Shown here: positions 1 through 6,878 of the stretch, in pieces
Position numbering within the stretch: position 1 is the stretch's first letter
Layout of the letters: the number at the start of each line of letters is the position of its first letter
Source: an uncultured Clostridia bacterium
Lineage (GTDB): Bacteria; Bacillota; Clostridia; Christensenellales; Aristaeellaceae
Assembly: GCA_934636105.1 (NCBI GenBank)
Contig: CAKTZR010000031.1
Location: forward strand, 1-10,757
Length of the DNA stretch: 10,757 nucleotides
Direction: 5' to 3'
Notes under the pieces: model-generated
What the model saw: only the letters and a program-made list of their open reading frames with translations
Databases searched by the model: none
Told to the model about the DNA's origin: nothing
Translations under genes and position numbers: made by a program

Positions 1-10
1 CGATGAACAT
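1..10 (-). CDS. Start of an unidentified gene leaving the window at the left edge
   Basis: Only three codons and one further base are visible (Met-Phe-Ile), so no function can be given. The case for a gene rests on its start signals: an ATG read on the minus strand at 10-8, a strong ribosome site GGGAGGTG at 24-17 six bases upstream, and a near-consensus promoter at 33-61. The leader RNA would be only about 15 bases. An alternative is a plus-strand reading frame covering 3-116, which is also open. It uses AT-rich codons unlike the other genes, and no start signal for it can be seen in the window. Confidence 0.45.
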
Positions 11-32
11 CGTAAACACCTCCCGTCTCTAT

Positions 33-61
33 ATTATATTGCCGAATTACAAATTAGTCAA
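33..61 (-). promoter_or_regulatory. Sigma-A type promoter for the left-edge gene
   Basis: Read on the minus strand, a -35 box TTGACT (61-56) is followed after exactly 17 bases by a perfect -10 box TATAAT (38-33). Transcription would begin near position 26, directly before the ribosome site GGGAGGTG at 24-17. The agreement of promoter, spacer, ribosome site and ATG in one direction makes a chance match unlikely. Activity has not been tested. Confidence 0.65.
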
Positions 62-130
62 TCACGATTTACTAAGACATGATTTGGCAATTCATCTTGA
101 GGAGGGAGGATATTAATTCCTGTAGTTCAA

Positions 131-411
131 CTACTTTAAGGAGTGTATAGCTGTTACATCATCTGAATTGTTCATTAAAGAAATTGGCATAAATACTTCC
201 TCGGTATATTCGATGGAATCAGTCGGCTGTTCTGCTGTGAAATCATCCGATGCTCTGCGTTTACTACCGCATCCACTCAATGCTGCCAAGCACGCAGAGC
301 CAGTGCAGATGTAAAAAAGAAAATGTGGACAGCGCCCGCATGATTCATGTACAGCAATCGTTCAAGCTCATTTTGTTCGAGCTTAAATGATTGCTGTGTT
401 TTATTTTCCAT
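131..411 (-). pseudogene. Small lipoprotein-like gene, apparently frameshifted
   Basis: Two overlapping minus-strand frames look like one broken gene. The first starts at ATG 411-409 behind a GAGG ribosome site and gives 44 residues ending at a TGA at 279-277, with a hydrophobic stretch HIFFFTSALAL near its end. The second frame, shifted by one base, carries LAALSGCGSKRR, a good lipobox with its cysteine codon at 271-269. It then runs 45 more hydrophilic residues to TAG at 133-131. The second frame has no ATG of its own, since a TGA closes it shortly upstream. Joining them would give a lipoprotein of roughly 90 residues. The family is not recognised. A T-rich run near 309-320 is a plausible place for the slip. 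The whole could still be non-coding. Confidence 0.35.
351..397. repeat. Imperfect inverted repeat with 18-19 bp arms
   Basis: Arms 351-368 and 380-397 are complementary over 18 positions with two G-T wobbles, and 369/379 can add one more pair, leaving a 9-base loop. On the plus strand the right arm is followed by the T-rich GTTTTATTTT, so it could act as a weak intrinsic terminator for rightward transcription. On the minus strand it lies inside the first codons of the lipoprotein-like frame. The function is unknown. Confidence 0.5.
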
Positions 412-525
412 CGTTTCCTCACTCGGCAAACGATTGTAAAAATAACGGAAGATTTCACTTTTGGTTCAAAATCGTTGGAAAACTCATAAAAATAACTTCT
501 TAAATGAATTTATTCGTATTATATA

Positions 526-554
526 TTGCAATTACCTCTAGTTTCTGGTATATT
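526..554 (+). promoter_or_regulatory. Promoter of the opp operon
   Basis: A -35 box TTGCAA (526-531) is followed after 17 bases by TATATT (549-554). The TGG just before it forms an extended -10 (TGnTATATT). Transcription should start near 561, giving a leader of about 70 bases before oppA. That leader contains a bulged hairpin, with AAGAGAA (564-570) and AATGA (573-577) pairing with TCATTTTCTCTT (590-601). No obvious operator palindrome overlaps the -10. Confidence 0.6.
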
Positions 555-632
555 TCTTTGCAAAAGAGAATCAAATGATTTTCATCTATTCATTTTCTCT
601 TATTTTACAGCCGGAAAGGGAGGTACTTTTTG

Positions 633-2537
633 ATGAAGAAACTAATCACATCATTGCTGACGGCCGCTTTGCTGGTTTCCAGCATCCCTGCGCTTGCCGA
701 AACCGATAAGCCCAAGGCCGCAGAACAAATCTATTACGACGTATACAGCAGCGATTGGCCTTCTCTGAACTACATGTATGAATCCAGTTCTGAAATGTGC
801 GCCAATTTCATCGACACGCTGGTGGAATACGACAATTACGGTATTCTTCAGCCCTGTCTGGCGGAAAGCTGGGAATGCAGCGAGGATGGCCTGACCTGGA
901 CGTTCCATCTGCGCAAGGGCGTCAAATGGATGACCGCGGATATGGAAGAATACGGCGCAGATGTGGTGGCAGATGACTTTGTGTATTCCGCCAGCCGCAT
1001 TCTGGATAGTTCGCTGACTCAGGTTTCCAAGACGAGCGACATTCTCTATGTCATCAAAAACGCCGAAGCGTACTTCAACGGCGAATGTGACTGGGAAGAT
1101 GTCGGCGTCAAGGCGATTGACGATTACACGCTGGAATACACGCTCGAACAGCCAGTCGCCTACTTTGAATCCATGCTTTCCTACGTCTGCTTCATGCCGT
1201 GCAACCGTGAATTTGGCGAAGAAATGGGCGAAGATTTCGGCACGGGCAACTACACCTATCTGTATTGCGGCGCGTACATTTTGACCGATTGGGAGCCGAG
1301 CGCCTATCGCGTGCTCAAGCGCAACCCGACCTATTGGGATATCGACAACATCCACATTGAGGAGCTGAACGAAACGTTCAACTCGGAAGCCTCGACGCTC
1401 AGCGCGGAACTGTTCAAGCGCGGCGAAATCATGACGGCTTCGCTGACAGCCGCCGAAGCGCAGACCTGGCTGGATGACCCGGAGCTTTCCCAAATGATCC
1501 GTCCGGGCCGCGCGGCGTTCAACTATTCCTACTGGTATGCGTTCAACTACTACATCAAGGCGGCTGACGGCAGCTATACCTATCCCGAAGAATACGACCC
1601 GGAAAACTATTTCCTTGCAGCACAGAACAAAAACTTCCGCAAGTCCCTGTTCCACGCGCTGGATCGCGTCGCGGCCATGATGACCAAGGTTTCCGACGAG
1701 ACTTCCGCGCGCAGCCTGATGATCAACACGATTACGCCTCCAGGCTTCGCGACCGGCGCAGGCGAATATACGCAGACCGGCAGCCTCGCGGCTATTTCCA
1801 ACACGGATTCCTTCAATGCTGACCTTGCGCTTGAATACAAGGCGAAGGCGGTCGAGGAGCTGACCGCCGCAGGCGTCACCTTCCCGGTTAAGCTCTACAT
1901 GCCGTATAACACTGGCAAGGCCGATTTGACCCAGCGCGCGCAGGTCGTGGAGCAGCAGCTCGAAAAACTGCTGGGCAGCGATTACATCGACATCGTGCTG
2001 GATGGCTATTCCAATGACGACTATCTGAACACCACCCGTCGCGCTGGCAACTATTCCTTTATGGAAGTTTACTGGGGCCCGGACTATGCCGATCCGTATA
2101 CCTTCACCGATCCGTTCCGCGTTTCGCAGAAGTACGCCTATCTCTTTATGGGCAACGGGCTGGGCAAGCCTGCGACCGCCGACACGCCTGATGCGCGTCA
2201 GGATCGTCTGGGCGGTTACTGGACGGATCTGGTCTATGACAACATGGTTGAACCGGCTTTTGCCGAGCAGGATTTGGCCAAGCGCTACGCCATTCTGGCC
2301 GAAGCTGAGGCTTGGCTGATTGACGAAGCCTACGTCATTCCGTTCTGCATGGATGGCGGCGGCTATGTAGCCAGCTATCTCAATCCGTTTGAATCGCAGT
2401 ATGCTCCGTTCGGCGCATCCGAAAACCGCTACAAGTATCAGTGGATTTACGAAACGCCGTTCGGCATGGACGAATACGCCGAGCTGCTGGCTGATTGGGA
2501 AGCCGAGCGTGACGCCCGTTTGGCCGCGCTGAAGTAA
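633..2537 (+). CDS. oppA: Oligopeptide/dipeptide ABC transporter, substrate-binding protein
   Basis: This secreted receptor would capture peptides outside the membrane and deliver them to the permeases encoded just downstream. The 634-residue protein has a signal peptide (residues 1-22) ending in ALA before Glu23. It then shows hallmarks of the SBP_bac_5 family: an AESW element near 77-80, DGLTWTFHLRKGVKW at 85-99, and a YWGPDYADPYTF segment around 480. It is somewhat longer than the usual 500-600 residues. The start is ATG 633, nine bases after AAAGGGAGG (615-623); a TTG directly before it at 630 is possible but less likely. Unlike most Gram-positive binding proteins it has no lipobox cysteine, so it is predicted to be cut by signal peptidase I rather than lipid-anchored. 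The exact ligand (di- or oligopeptides, or another solute) cannot be read from the sequence. An intrinsic terminator follows the gene. Confidence 0.9.
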   Translation: MKKLITSLLTAALLVSSIPALAETDKPKAAEQIYYDVYSSDWPSLNYMYESSSEMCANFIDTLVEYDNYGILQPCLAESWECSEDGLTWTFHLRKGVKWMTADMEEYGADVVADDFVYSASRILDSSLTQVSKTSDILYVIKNAEAYFNGECDWEDVGVKAIDDYTLEYTLEQPVAYFESMLSYVCFMPCNREFGEEMGEDFGTGNYTYLYCGAYILTDWEPSAYRVLKRNPTYWDIDNIHIEELNETFNSEASTLSAELFKRGEIMTASLTAAEAQTWLDDPELSQMIRPGRAAFNYSYWYAFNYYIKAADGSYTYPEEYDPENYFLAAQNKNFRKSLFHALDRVAAMMTKVSDETSARSLMINTITPPGFATGAGEYTQTGSLAAISNTDSFNADLALEYKAKAVEELTAAGVTFPVKLYMPYNTGKADLTQRAQVVEQQLEKLLGSDYIDIVLDGYSNDDYLNTTRRAGNYSFMEVYWGPDYADPYTFTDPFRVSQKYAYLFMGNGLGKPATADTPDARQDRLGGYWTDLVYDNMVEPAFAEQDLAKRYAILAEAEAWLIDEAYVIPFCMDGGGYVASYLNPFESQYAPFGASENRYKYQWIYETPFGMDEYAELLADWEAERDARLAALK

Positions 2538-2558
2538 ACCAAATTTTTGAAAGCCCCG

Positions 2559-2598
2559 AACCTCCTCCTCTTTTTCTGGACGAGGAGGTTTCTTTTTC
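2559..2598 (+). terminator. Intrinsic terminator between oppA and oppB
   Basis: AACCTCCTC (2559-2567) pairs perfectly with GAGGAGGTT (2582-2590), and TCTTTTTC follows directly. It lies 21 bases after the oppA stop. Such a partial terminator commonly lowers expression of transporter membrane genes relative to the binding protein, which fits the order here. The left arm could also pair in a register shifted by three bases. Because the right arm contains GAGGAGG, it also resembles a ribosome site, but no start codon follows. Confidence 0.8.
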
Positions 2599-2608
2599 AT
2601 TGTAATCC

Positions 2609-2680
2609 TGACACCGGAAAAAACAATTTCGCACCGGTGTCATGGAAAAGCGTCTGGTTGCAGGCGCTTCTTCATGACAT
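2609..2680 (+). promoter_or_regulatory. Two overlapping, mutually exclusive hairpins before oppB
   Basis: Hairpin 1 pairs TGACACCGG (2609-2617) with CCGGTGTCA (2634-2642), nine perfect pairs with a 16-base loop. Hairpin 2 pairs 2639-2654 with 2663-2678, sixteen positions with two G-U wobbles and one mismatch, and can extend by two pairs outward. They share bases 2639-2642, so full versions of both cannot form together. They sit after the terminator and end 10 bases before the oppB ribosome site. They could stabilise the processed oppB-F mRNA or act as a switch. This is inference from base pairing only. Confidence 0.5.
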
Positions 2681-2704
2681 CGGCCACCCAAAGGAGGGAC
2701 AGGC

Positions 2705-3649
2705 TTGTTCAAATACCTGATGAAGCGTTTAAGCTCGGCCATTGTTTCGATGTTCATCGTCATCACCGTGGTCTTTCTGCTGATGCGGCTCATGCCGGTC
2801 GAAGGCTATTTCGGCGGACGCGCGGACAGCATGACCGAGGAAAACAAGCAGAAGATTCTGCAAAACATGGGGCTGCTTGACCCGTGGTATAAACAGCTGC
2901 TGAATTTTTACGATGATCTTGCGCATCTGGATTTTGGACGCTCGGTAACGCTCCAGCCTAAGACGCCTGTGGTCAAGATTCTGGCCAAAAAGCTGCCGTA
3001 TTCCGTGTATTTTGGTCTGGGTGCAATCGCCATTTCGCTGCTGCTGGGCTGCTCGCTGGGCGTTCTGATGGCGCGGCGGAAAGGCGGCTTCTGGGATAAG
3101 ATCGGCACGGGTTATATCGTCATCATCAATGCTGTGCCGCCCATTGTCTATTACCTGATGATCCAGATTTCCGTCACAGCGTCCACCCCGCTGCCCATGC
3201 TGTTCAACGTCAACAAGCCCGTCAGTTATATCCTTCCGCTGATCTGCATGGCGCTTGGGCCGACAGCCAATTATGCCATGTGGATCCGCCGTTACATGGT
3301 GGATGAACTCAACCGGGATTATATCAAGCTGGCCCGCGCCAAGGGCATGCCCAACAACGCCATCATGCGCCGCCACGTCATGCGCAACGCTTTTATCCCG
3401 CTGGCGCAGTATCTGCCCAGTACCATTCTGTTTACCATTTCCGGCTCCATTTATGTAGAAGCGCTTTTCTCCATTCCGGGTATGGGCGGGCTGCTGATTT
3501 CCGCTATTCAAAAGCAGGATAACCCCGTGGTTCAGGCTGTCGTGCTGCTTTATGCGGTGATGGGCGTGTTCGGCCTGCTGTTGGGTGATATCGCGATGGC
3601 CGTATGCGATCCCCGAATCAGCCTGTATAAGAAAGGAGGCAGCCGTTGA
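2705..3649 (+). CDS. oppB: Oligopeptide/dipeptide ABC transporter, permease (OppB/DppB type)
   Basis: One of the two membrane subunits that form the peptide channel. The 314-residue protein begins MFKYLMKRL, the usual OppB/DppB opening, so the start is TTG at 2705, six bases after AAGGAGGG (2691-2698). Expected helices are near residues 10-29, 99-122, 136-155, 174-195, 236-256 and 277-300. A soluble extracytoplasmic segment lies between the first two, as is normal for this family. The cytoplasmic EAA loop (RDYIKLARAKGMPNNAIMRR, 204-223, with its Gly at 214) is intact and should dock onto an ATPase. SIPGMGGLL at 256-264 and DNPVVQAVV at 272-280 are typical family motifs. Its TGA stop shares one base with the oppC ATG, which implies coupled translation. 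Confidence 0.9.
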   Translation: MFKYLMKRLSSAIVSMFIVITVVFLLMRLMPVEGYFGGRADSMTEENKQKILQNMGLLDPWYKQLLNFYDDLAHLDFGRSVTLQPKTPVVKILAKKLPYSVYFGLGAIAISLLLGCSLGVLMARRKGGFWDKIGTGYIVIINAVPPIVYYLMIQISVTASTPLPMLFNVNKPVSYILPLICMALGPTANYAMWIRRYMVDELNRDYIKLARAKGMPNNAIMRRHVMRNAFIPLAQYLPSTILFTISGSIYVEALFSIPGMGGLLISAIQKQDNPVVQAVVLLYAVMGVFGLLLGDIAMAVCDPRISLYKKGGSR

Positions 3650-4659
3650 TGCTTCGTTTTATCAAACATGGCGCGTCTCAAAAAGCCGAGCCTGCTGTAT
3701 CCATTTTGGAAACCTATCCCGACAAACTGCCGGACGAACTTTTTGAACGCGCCTCTTATGACCCGACGGCAGGCGAGCGCAGCGGCTATTCCAATTATTC
3801 CTATTGGGGCTCGACCCTGCGCGCTTTTCGCAAAAACAAGGCTGCGATGTTTTTCTTATGGCTGCTGATTATTTTGTTGCTGTTTACCTTTGTACAGCCG
3901 CTTTTGCCCGGTCAGCGCGACCCCAACCTGATCAACAACGACCCGGAAACAGGCTTCATGCTCAAAAACCAGCCGCCCAGCAGCACCTTCTGGTTTGGTA
4001 CAAACGCCATCGGTCAGGACTTGTGGAGCCGACTGTGGAGCGGTACGCGCACCTCGCTATTCATCGGCGTGGTGGTCGCCTTCTTTGAAGCGCTCATCGG
4101 CATCGTTATGGGCGCGCTGTGGGGCTATGTCCGCAAGCTCGACCGCCTGTTCACTGAAATCTACAACGTGATCGACAACATCCCGACGACGATCATCCGC
4201 ATGCTTTTTGCTTATATGCTGCGTCCCTCGCTATTCACGGTGACGTTTGTGATGTGCTTGACCGGTTGGTTTTCGATGGCTCGCTTTATCCGCAACCAGA
4301 TCGTCATCATCCGCGACAGGGAATATAACCTCGCTTCCCGCTGTCTGGGAACGAGCACACAGCGCATCATCACGCGTAATCTGCTTCCGTACATGGTCTC
4401 TGTTATCATGCTGCGCATGGCGCTGGCCGTGCCTGGCGCGATTGGCACGGAGGTTTTTCTGACCTATATTGGTTTGGGTCTGCCTGTTACCATCCCGTCG
4501 CTGGGCAACCTGATCAACGAGGGCAAGCAGGTCATGCTCAACGCCTCGCTGGTCTATCAGCTGTATTTCCCGGCAATCGTCATTTCAATCATCACGATTG
4601 CGTTTTACATGATCGGCAACGCCTTCTCAGATGCGGCCGATCCGCGAAACCATGTGTAA
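3649..4659 (+). CDS. oppC: Oligopeptide/dipeptide ABC transporter, permease (OppC/DppC type)
   Basis: The second channel subunit, partner of OppB. The 336-residue protein starts at ATG 3649, nine bases after AAAGGAGG (3632-3639), and overlaps the oppB stop as TGATG; a TTG at 3646 is less likely. An N-terminal cytoplasmic tail of about 64 residues precedes the first helix (65-84), longer than in E. coli OppC, with the SYWGSTLRAFRKNKAA segment common in Firmicutes homologues. FWFGTNAIGQDLWSRLWSG (114-132) is the hallmark segment before the core permease domain. The EAA loop (REYNLASRCLGTSTQRIITR, 224-243, Gly at 234) is present, and the protein ends in the family signature GNAFSDAADPR (323-333). 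The next gene starts 13 bases after its stop. Confidence 0.9.
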   Translation: MLRFIKHGASQKAEPAVSILETYPDKLPDELFERASYDPTAGERSGYSNYSYWGSTLRAFRKNKAAMFFLWLLIILLLFTFVQPLLPGQRDPNLINNDPETGFMLKNQPPSSTFWFGTNAIGQDLWSRLWSGTRTSLFIGVVVAFFEALIGIVMGALWGYVRKLDRLFTEIYNVIDNIPTTIIRMLFAYMLRPSLFTVTFVMCLTGWFSMARFIRNQIVIIRDREYNLASRCLGTSTQRIITRNLLPYMVSVIMLRMALAVPGAIGTEVFLTYIGLGLPVTIPSLGNLINEGKQVMLNASLVYQLYFPAIVISIITIAFYMIGNAFSDAADPRNHV

Positions 4660-4672
4660 GGGAGGGCTTTCT

Positions 4673-5713
4673 ATGGCCGAACCGATTCTGTCCGTCCGCG
4701 ATCTGGTGGTTCGCTTTTCCCTGCGTGGGCAGACCTTGACCGCCATTCGCGGTGCATCGCTCGATCTGTATCAGGGCGAAAGCCTGGCCATCGTCGGCGA
4801 AAGCGGATCAGGCAAGAGCGTTTTAACCAAATCCTTCATGGGTATGCTGGATGGAAACGGCCGCATCGACGGCGGCACAATCCGCTTTGACGGTGAAAAC
4901 ATCGCCGCATATACCACCGAAAAGGAATGGCTCAAGATTCGCGGCAGGCGCATCGCGATGGTCTTTCAAGACCCGATGACCGCACTGTCCCCGCTGATGC
5001 CTGTCGGCAAGCAGATTGCCGAAACGCTGACGCTGCATCAGGGGCTTCGCGGGCGGGCTGCCAAACAGCGTGCCATTGAAATTCTGCGCGATGTGGGCAT
5101 CGTCAACCCGGAAAAGCGCTATAAACAGTACCCGCACGAGTTTTCCGGCGGCATGCGCCAACGCGTTGTCATCGCGATTGCGATTGCCTGTAACCCGGAA
5201 ATCCTCATCTGCGACGAGCCGACGACGGCGCTGGATGTTACCATTCAGGCGCAGATTCTGCACCTGCTGCGCGATCTGCAAAAGCAATACGGCCTGACGC
5301 TGATTTATATCACACATGACCTCGGCGTAGTAGCGAATGTTGCAGACAGAATTGCCGTTATGTATGCAGGCGATATTGTTGAAATCGGCACAAGTGACGA
5401 AATCTTTTTCGATGCGCGTCATCCGTATACCTGGGCGCTGCTTTCCTCTCTGCCGCAGCTTGGCGAACACGGCAAGGATCTTTTCGCCATCGCGGGCACG
5501 CCGCCGAACCTGTTCCGCCCGGTTCAGGGCGACGCGTTTGCACCGCGCAATCCTTACGCGCTGAAGATTGATTTCAAATACCGTCCGCCGTATTTTGACA
5601 TTACGCCGACCCATAAGGCCCGGACATGGCTGCTTGACCCGCGTGCGCCGCATATAGAGCGCCCGGCCTGTCTGGATAAAATTGCGGAGATGGGAGGCTA
5701 TATTCATGACTGA
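4673..5713 (+). CDS. oppD: Oligopeptide/dipeptide ABC transporter, ATP-binding protein (OppD/DppD type)
   Basis: A cytoplasmic ATPase that pairs with OppF to drive import. The 346-residue protein starts at ATG 4673 behind GGGAGGG (4660-4666). An in-frame ATG at 4631 lies inside oppC and lacks a ribosome site. Motifs are complete: Walker A GESGSGKS (42-49), Q-loop Gln99, signature FSGGMRQR (157-164), Walker B ILICDEP (177-183, Glu182 catalytic) and switch His215. The C-terminal oligo_HPY extension is present (roughly 240-346). Its usual cysteines are replaced: the region reads GDAFAPRNPYALKIDF, with Asp, Asn and Asp where many OppD/DppD proteins have Cys. I recall similar cysteine-free versions in clostridial proteins, so this is probably a natural variant. 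The gene overlaps oppF by eight bases. Confidence 0.92.
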   Translation: MAEPILSVRDLVVRFSLRGQTLTAIRGASLDLYQGESLAIVGESGSGKSVLTKSFMGMLDGNGRIDGGTIRFDGENIAAYTTEKEWLKIRGRRIAMVFQDPMTALSPLMPVGKQIAETLTLHQGLRGRAAKQRAIEILRDVGIVNPEKRYKQYPHEFSGGMRQRVVIAIAIACNPEILICDEPTTALDVTIQAQILHLLRDLQKQYGLTLIYITHDLGVVANVADRIAVMYAGDIVEIGTSDEIFFDARHPYTWALLSSLPQLGEHGKDLFAIAGTPPNLFRPVQGDAFAPRNPYALKIDFKYRPPYFDITPTHKARTWLLDPRAPHIERPACLDKIAEMGGYIHD

Positions 5714-6656
5714 AACCTCTGAAAAAGAAGTGCTGCTCAGCGTCAAAAACATCGGCGTGACGTTCGGGCGGGGGCGGTATGCCTTCCATGCTGTTCGGAA
5801 CGTCAGCTTTAATATCTATCGGGGCGAAACGTTCGGCGTCGTCGGCGAAAGCGGTTCCGGCAAAACGACGATCGGCCGCTCCATCATGCGCATACAGCCG
5901 ATCTCTGCGGGTGAAATCTGCTTCAAAGGCCAGCGAATCAGCGGTAAAATTCCGCATACGCTCGATCAGAAAATCACTTCCCAAATTCAGATGATTTTTC
6001 AAGATCCGATGGCTTCCCTCAACGAACGCGCCAAAGTGGAATACATCGTCGCCGAGGGACTTTATGCAACGCATAAGCGTATCAGCCATGAATATGTGAG
6101 CGAGGCCGTTTCCCGCGCGCTGTCGGATGTGGGTCTTCTGCCGGAATTTGCCAGTCGCTTTCCGCACGAGTTTTCCGGCGGTCAGCGACAGCGCATCGGT
6201 ATTGCCCGCGCACTCATCATGCAGCCCGAATTTGTGATTGCGGATGAACCGATTTCCGCGCTAGATGTCTCCATCCGCGCGCAGGTACTCAATCTGCTCT
6301 CCAAGCTCCAGCGCGAGCGTGGGTTGACCTATCTGTTTATTTCCCACGATTTGAGTGTAATGCGATTCATCTGCGACCGCATCGCGGTCATTCATCTTGG
6401 ACAGATTGTTGAGCTGGCGGATACCGAAACGCTGTACAGCCATCCGCTTCATCCATATACGCGCGCGCTGCTTTCTGCCATCCCGCTGCCCAATCCGCAT
6501 GTGGAACGCCAGAAAAAGCTGCTGGTGTATGATTCGAGCGTACACGACTATGCACATCATCCGCCTGAATTTACCGAAGTTGAGCCGGGGCATTTTGTGC
6601 TGGCAAATTCCAGAGAGCTGGAGAATTACAAGCAAATATTGAACGGATTATCTTGA
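5706..6656 (+). CDS. oppF: Oligopeptide/dipeptide ABC transporter, ATP-binding protein (OppF/DppF type)
   Basis: The second ATPase of the importer, expected to form a heterodimer with OppD under the OppB/OppC channel. The 316-residue protein starts at ATG 5706, eight bases after GGGAGG (5692-5697), overlapping the oppD stop as ATGACTGA. All nucleotide-binding motifs are intact: Walker A GESGSGKT (47-54), Q-loop Gln99, signature FSGGQRQR (156-163), Walker B FVIADEP (176-182, Glu181) and His214. A short C-terminal extension follows, without cysteines, and ends SRELENYKQILNGLS. It is close to the usual OppF length, so the end seems natural even though foreign sequence starts directly after it. 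No terminator is visible downstream, so transcription probably runs into the small zinc-ribbon frame. Confidence 0.92.
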   Translation: MTETSEKEVLLSVKNIGVTFGRGRYAFHAVRNVSFNIYRGETFGVVGESGSGKTTIGRSIMRIQPISAGEICFKGQRISGKIPHTLDQKITSQIQMIFQDPMASLNERAKVEYIVAEGLYATHKRISHEYVSEAVSRALSDVGLLPEFASRFPHEFSGGQRQRIGIARALIMQPEFVIADEPISALDVSIRAQVLNLLSKLQRERGLTYLFISHDLSVMRFICDRIAVIHLGQIVELADTETLYSHPLHPYTRALLSAIPLPNPHVERQKKLLVYDSSVHDYAHHPPEFTEVEPGHFVLANSRELENYKQILNGLS

Positions 6657-6659
6657 TCT

Positions 6660-6878
6660 TTGTCCGAGAAAAAAGCAATGGGTGCAAGCAACAAAATTTG
6701 CCCAAACTGCGGGCGGAAGATGAAACAGCAGTTCATTGGCTTACAGCACTGCCGCTGCGGGATGAGCTGGAAAAGGGATATCGGATTCTTTGAACGAACC
6801 CCGGATATGGTCTTTGTGCTGGAGCGACGGCAGATCGGGAAAAAGGTCAAACAGCGTCCTGCTATCCGAAAGGTCTGA
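6660..6878 (+). CDS. Small zinc-ribbon protein, possibly a mobile-element relic
   Basis: The 72-residue frame (67 residues if it starts at ATG 6678) has a clear zinc-ribbon: CPNCGRKM at 14-21 and HCRCGMSW at 30-37, giving a CxxC...CxC arrangement. A basic tail ends GKKVKQRPAIRKV. The pattern and conserved-looking block FFERTPDMVFVLERR suggest real protein. From memory it resembles small zinc-ribbon proteins seen in clostridial integrative elements, but I cannot verify this. It starts only three bases after the oppF stop, and neither the TTG at 6660 nor the ATG at 6678 has a ribosome site. Its stop falls exactly where the IS3 remnant on the other strand begins to lose similarity to its family. 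It may therefore be cut at one or both ends, or translated by coupling to oppF. Confidence 0.5.
   Translation: MSEKKAMGASNKICPNCGRKMKQQFIGLQHCRCGMSWKRDIGFFERTPDMVFVLERRQIGKKVKQRPAIRKV

Noticed and set aside
3..116. Plus-strand open frame MNIVNTSRLYIILPNY... at the left edge
   Set aside because: It is short, AT-rich and unrecognised, and it conflicts with a strong minus-strand promoter and ribosome site. It could be the tail of an upstream gene, but nothing in the window supports that.
421..475. AACGATT/AATCGTT repeats and the AAAAATAAC pair upstream of oppA as an operator
   Set aside because: The repeats are only 7-9 bases, unevenly spaced and lie in AT-rich DNA. Chance cannot be excluded and they do not overlap the promoter.
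651..2600. Minus-strand open frame of 649 codons opposite oppA
   Set aside because: It mirrors a GC-rich coding gene, has no recognisable domain, starts inside the terminator region and is explained by codon bias of oppA.
4631..4672. Upstream in-frame ATG as the start of oppD
   Set aside because: It lies within oppC without a ribosome site. ATG 4673 has GGGAGGG at good spacing and gives the usual OppD N-terminus.
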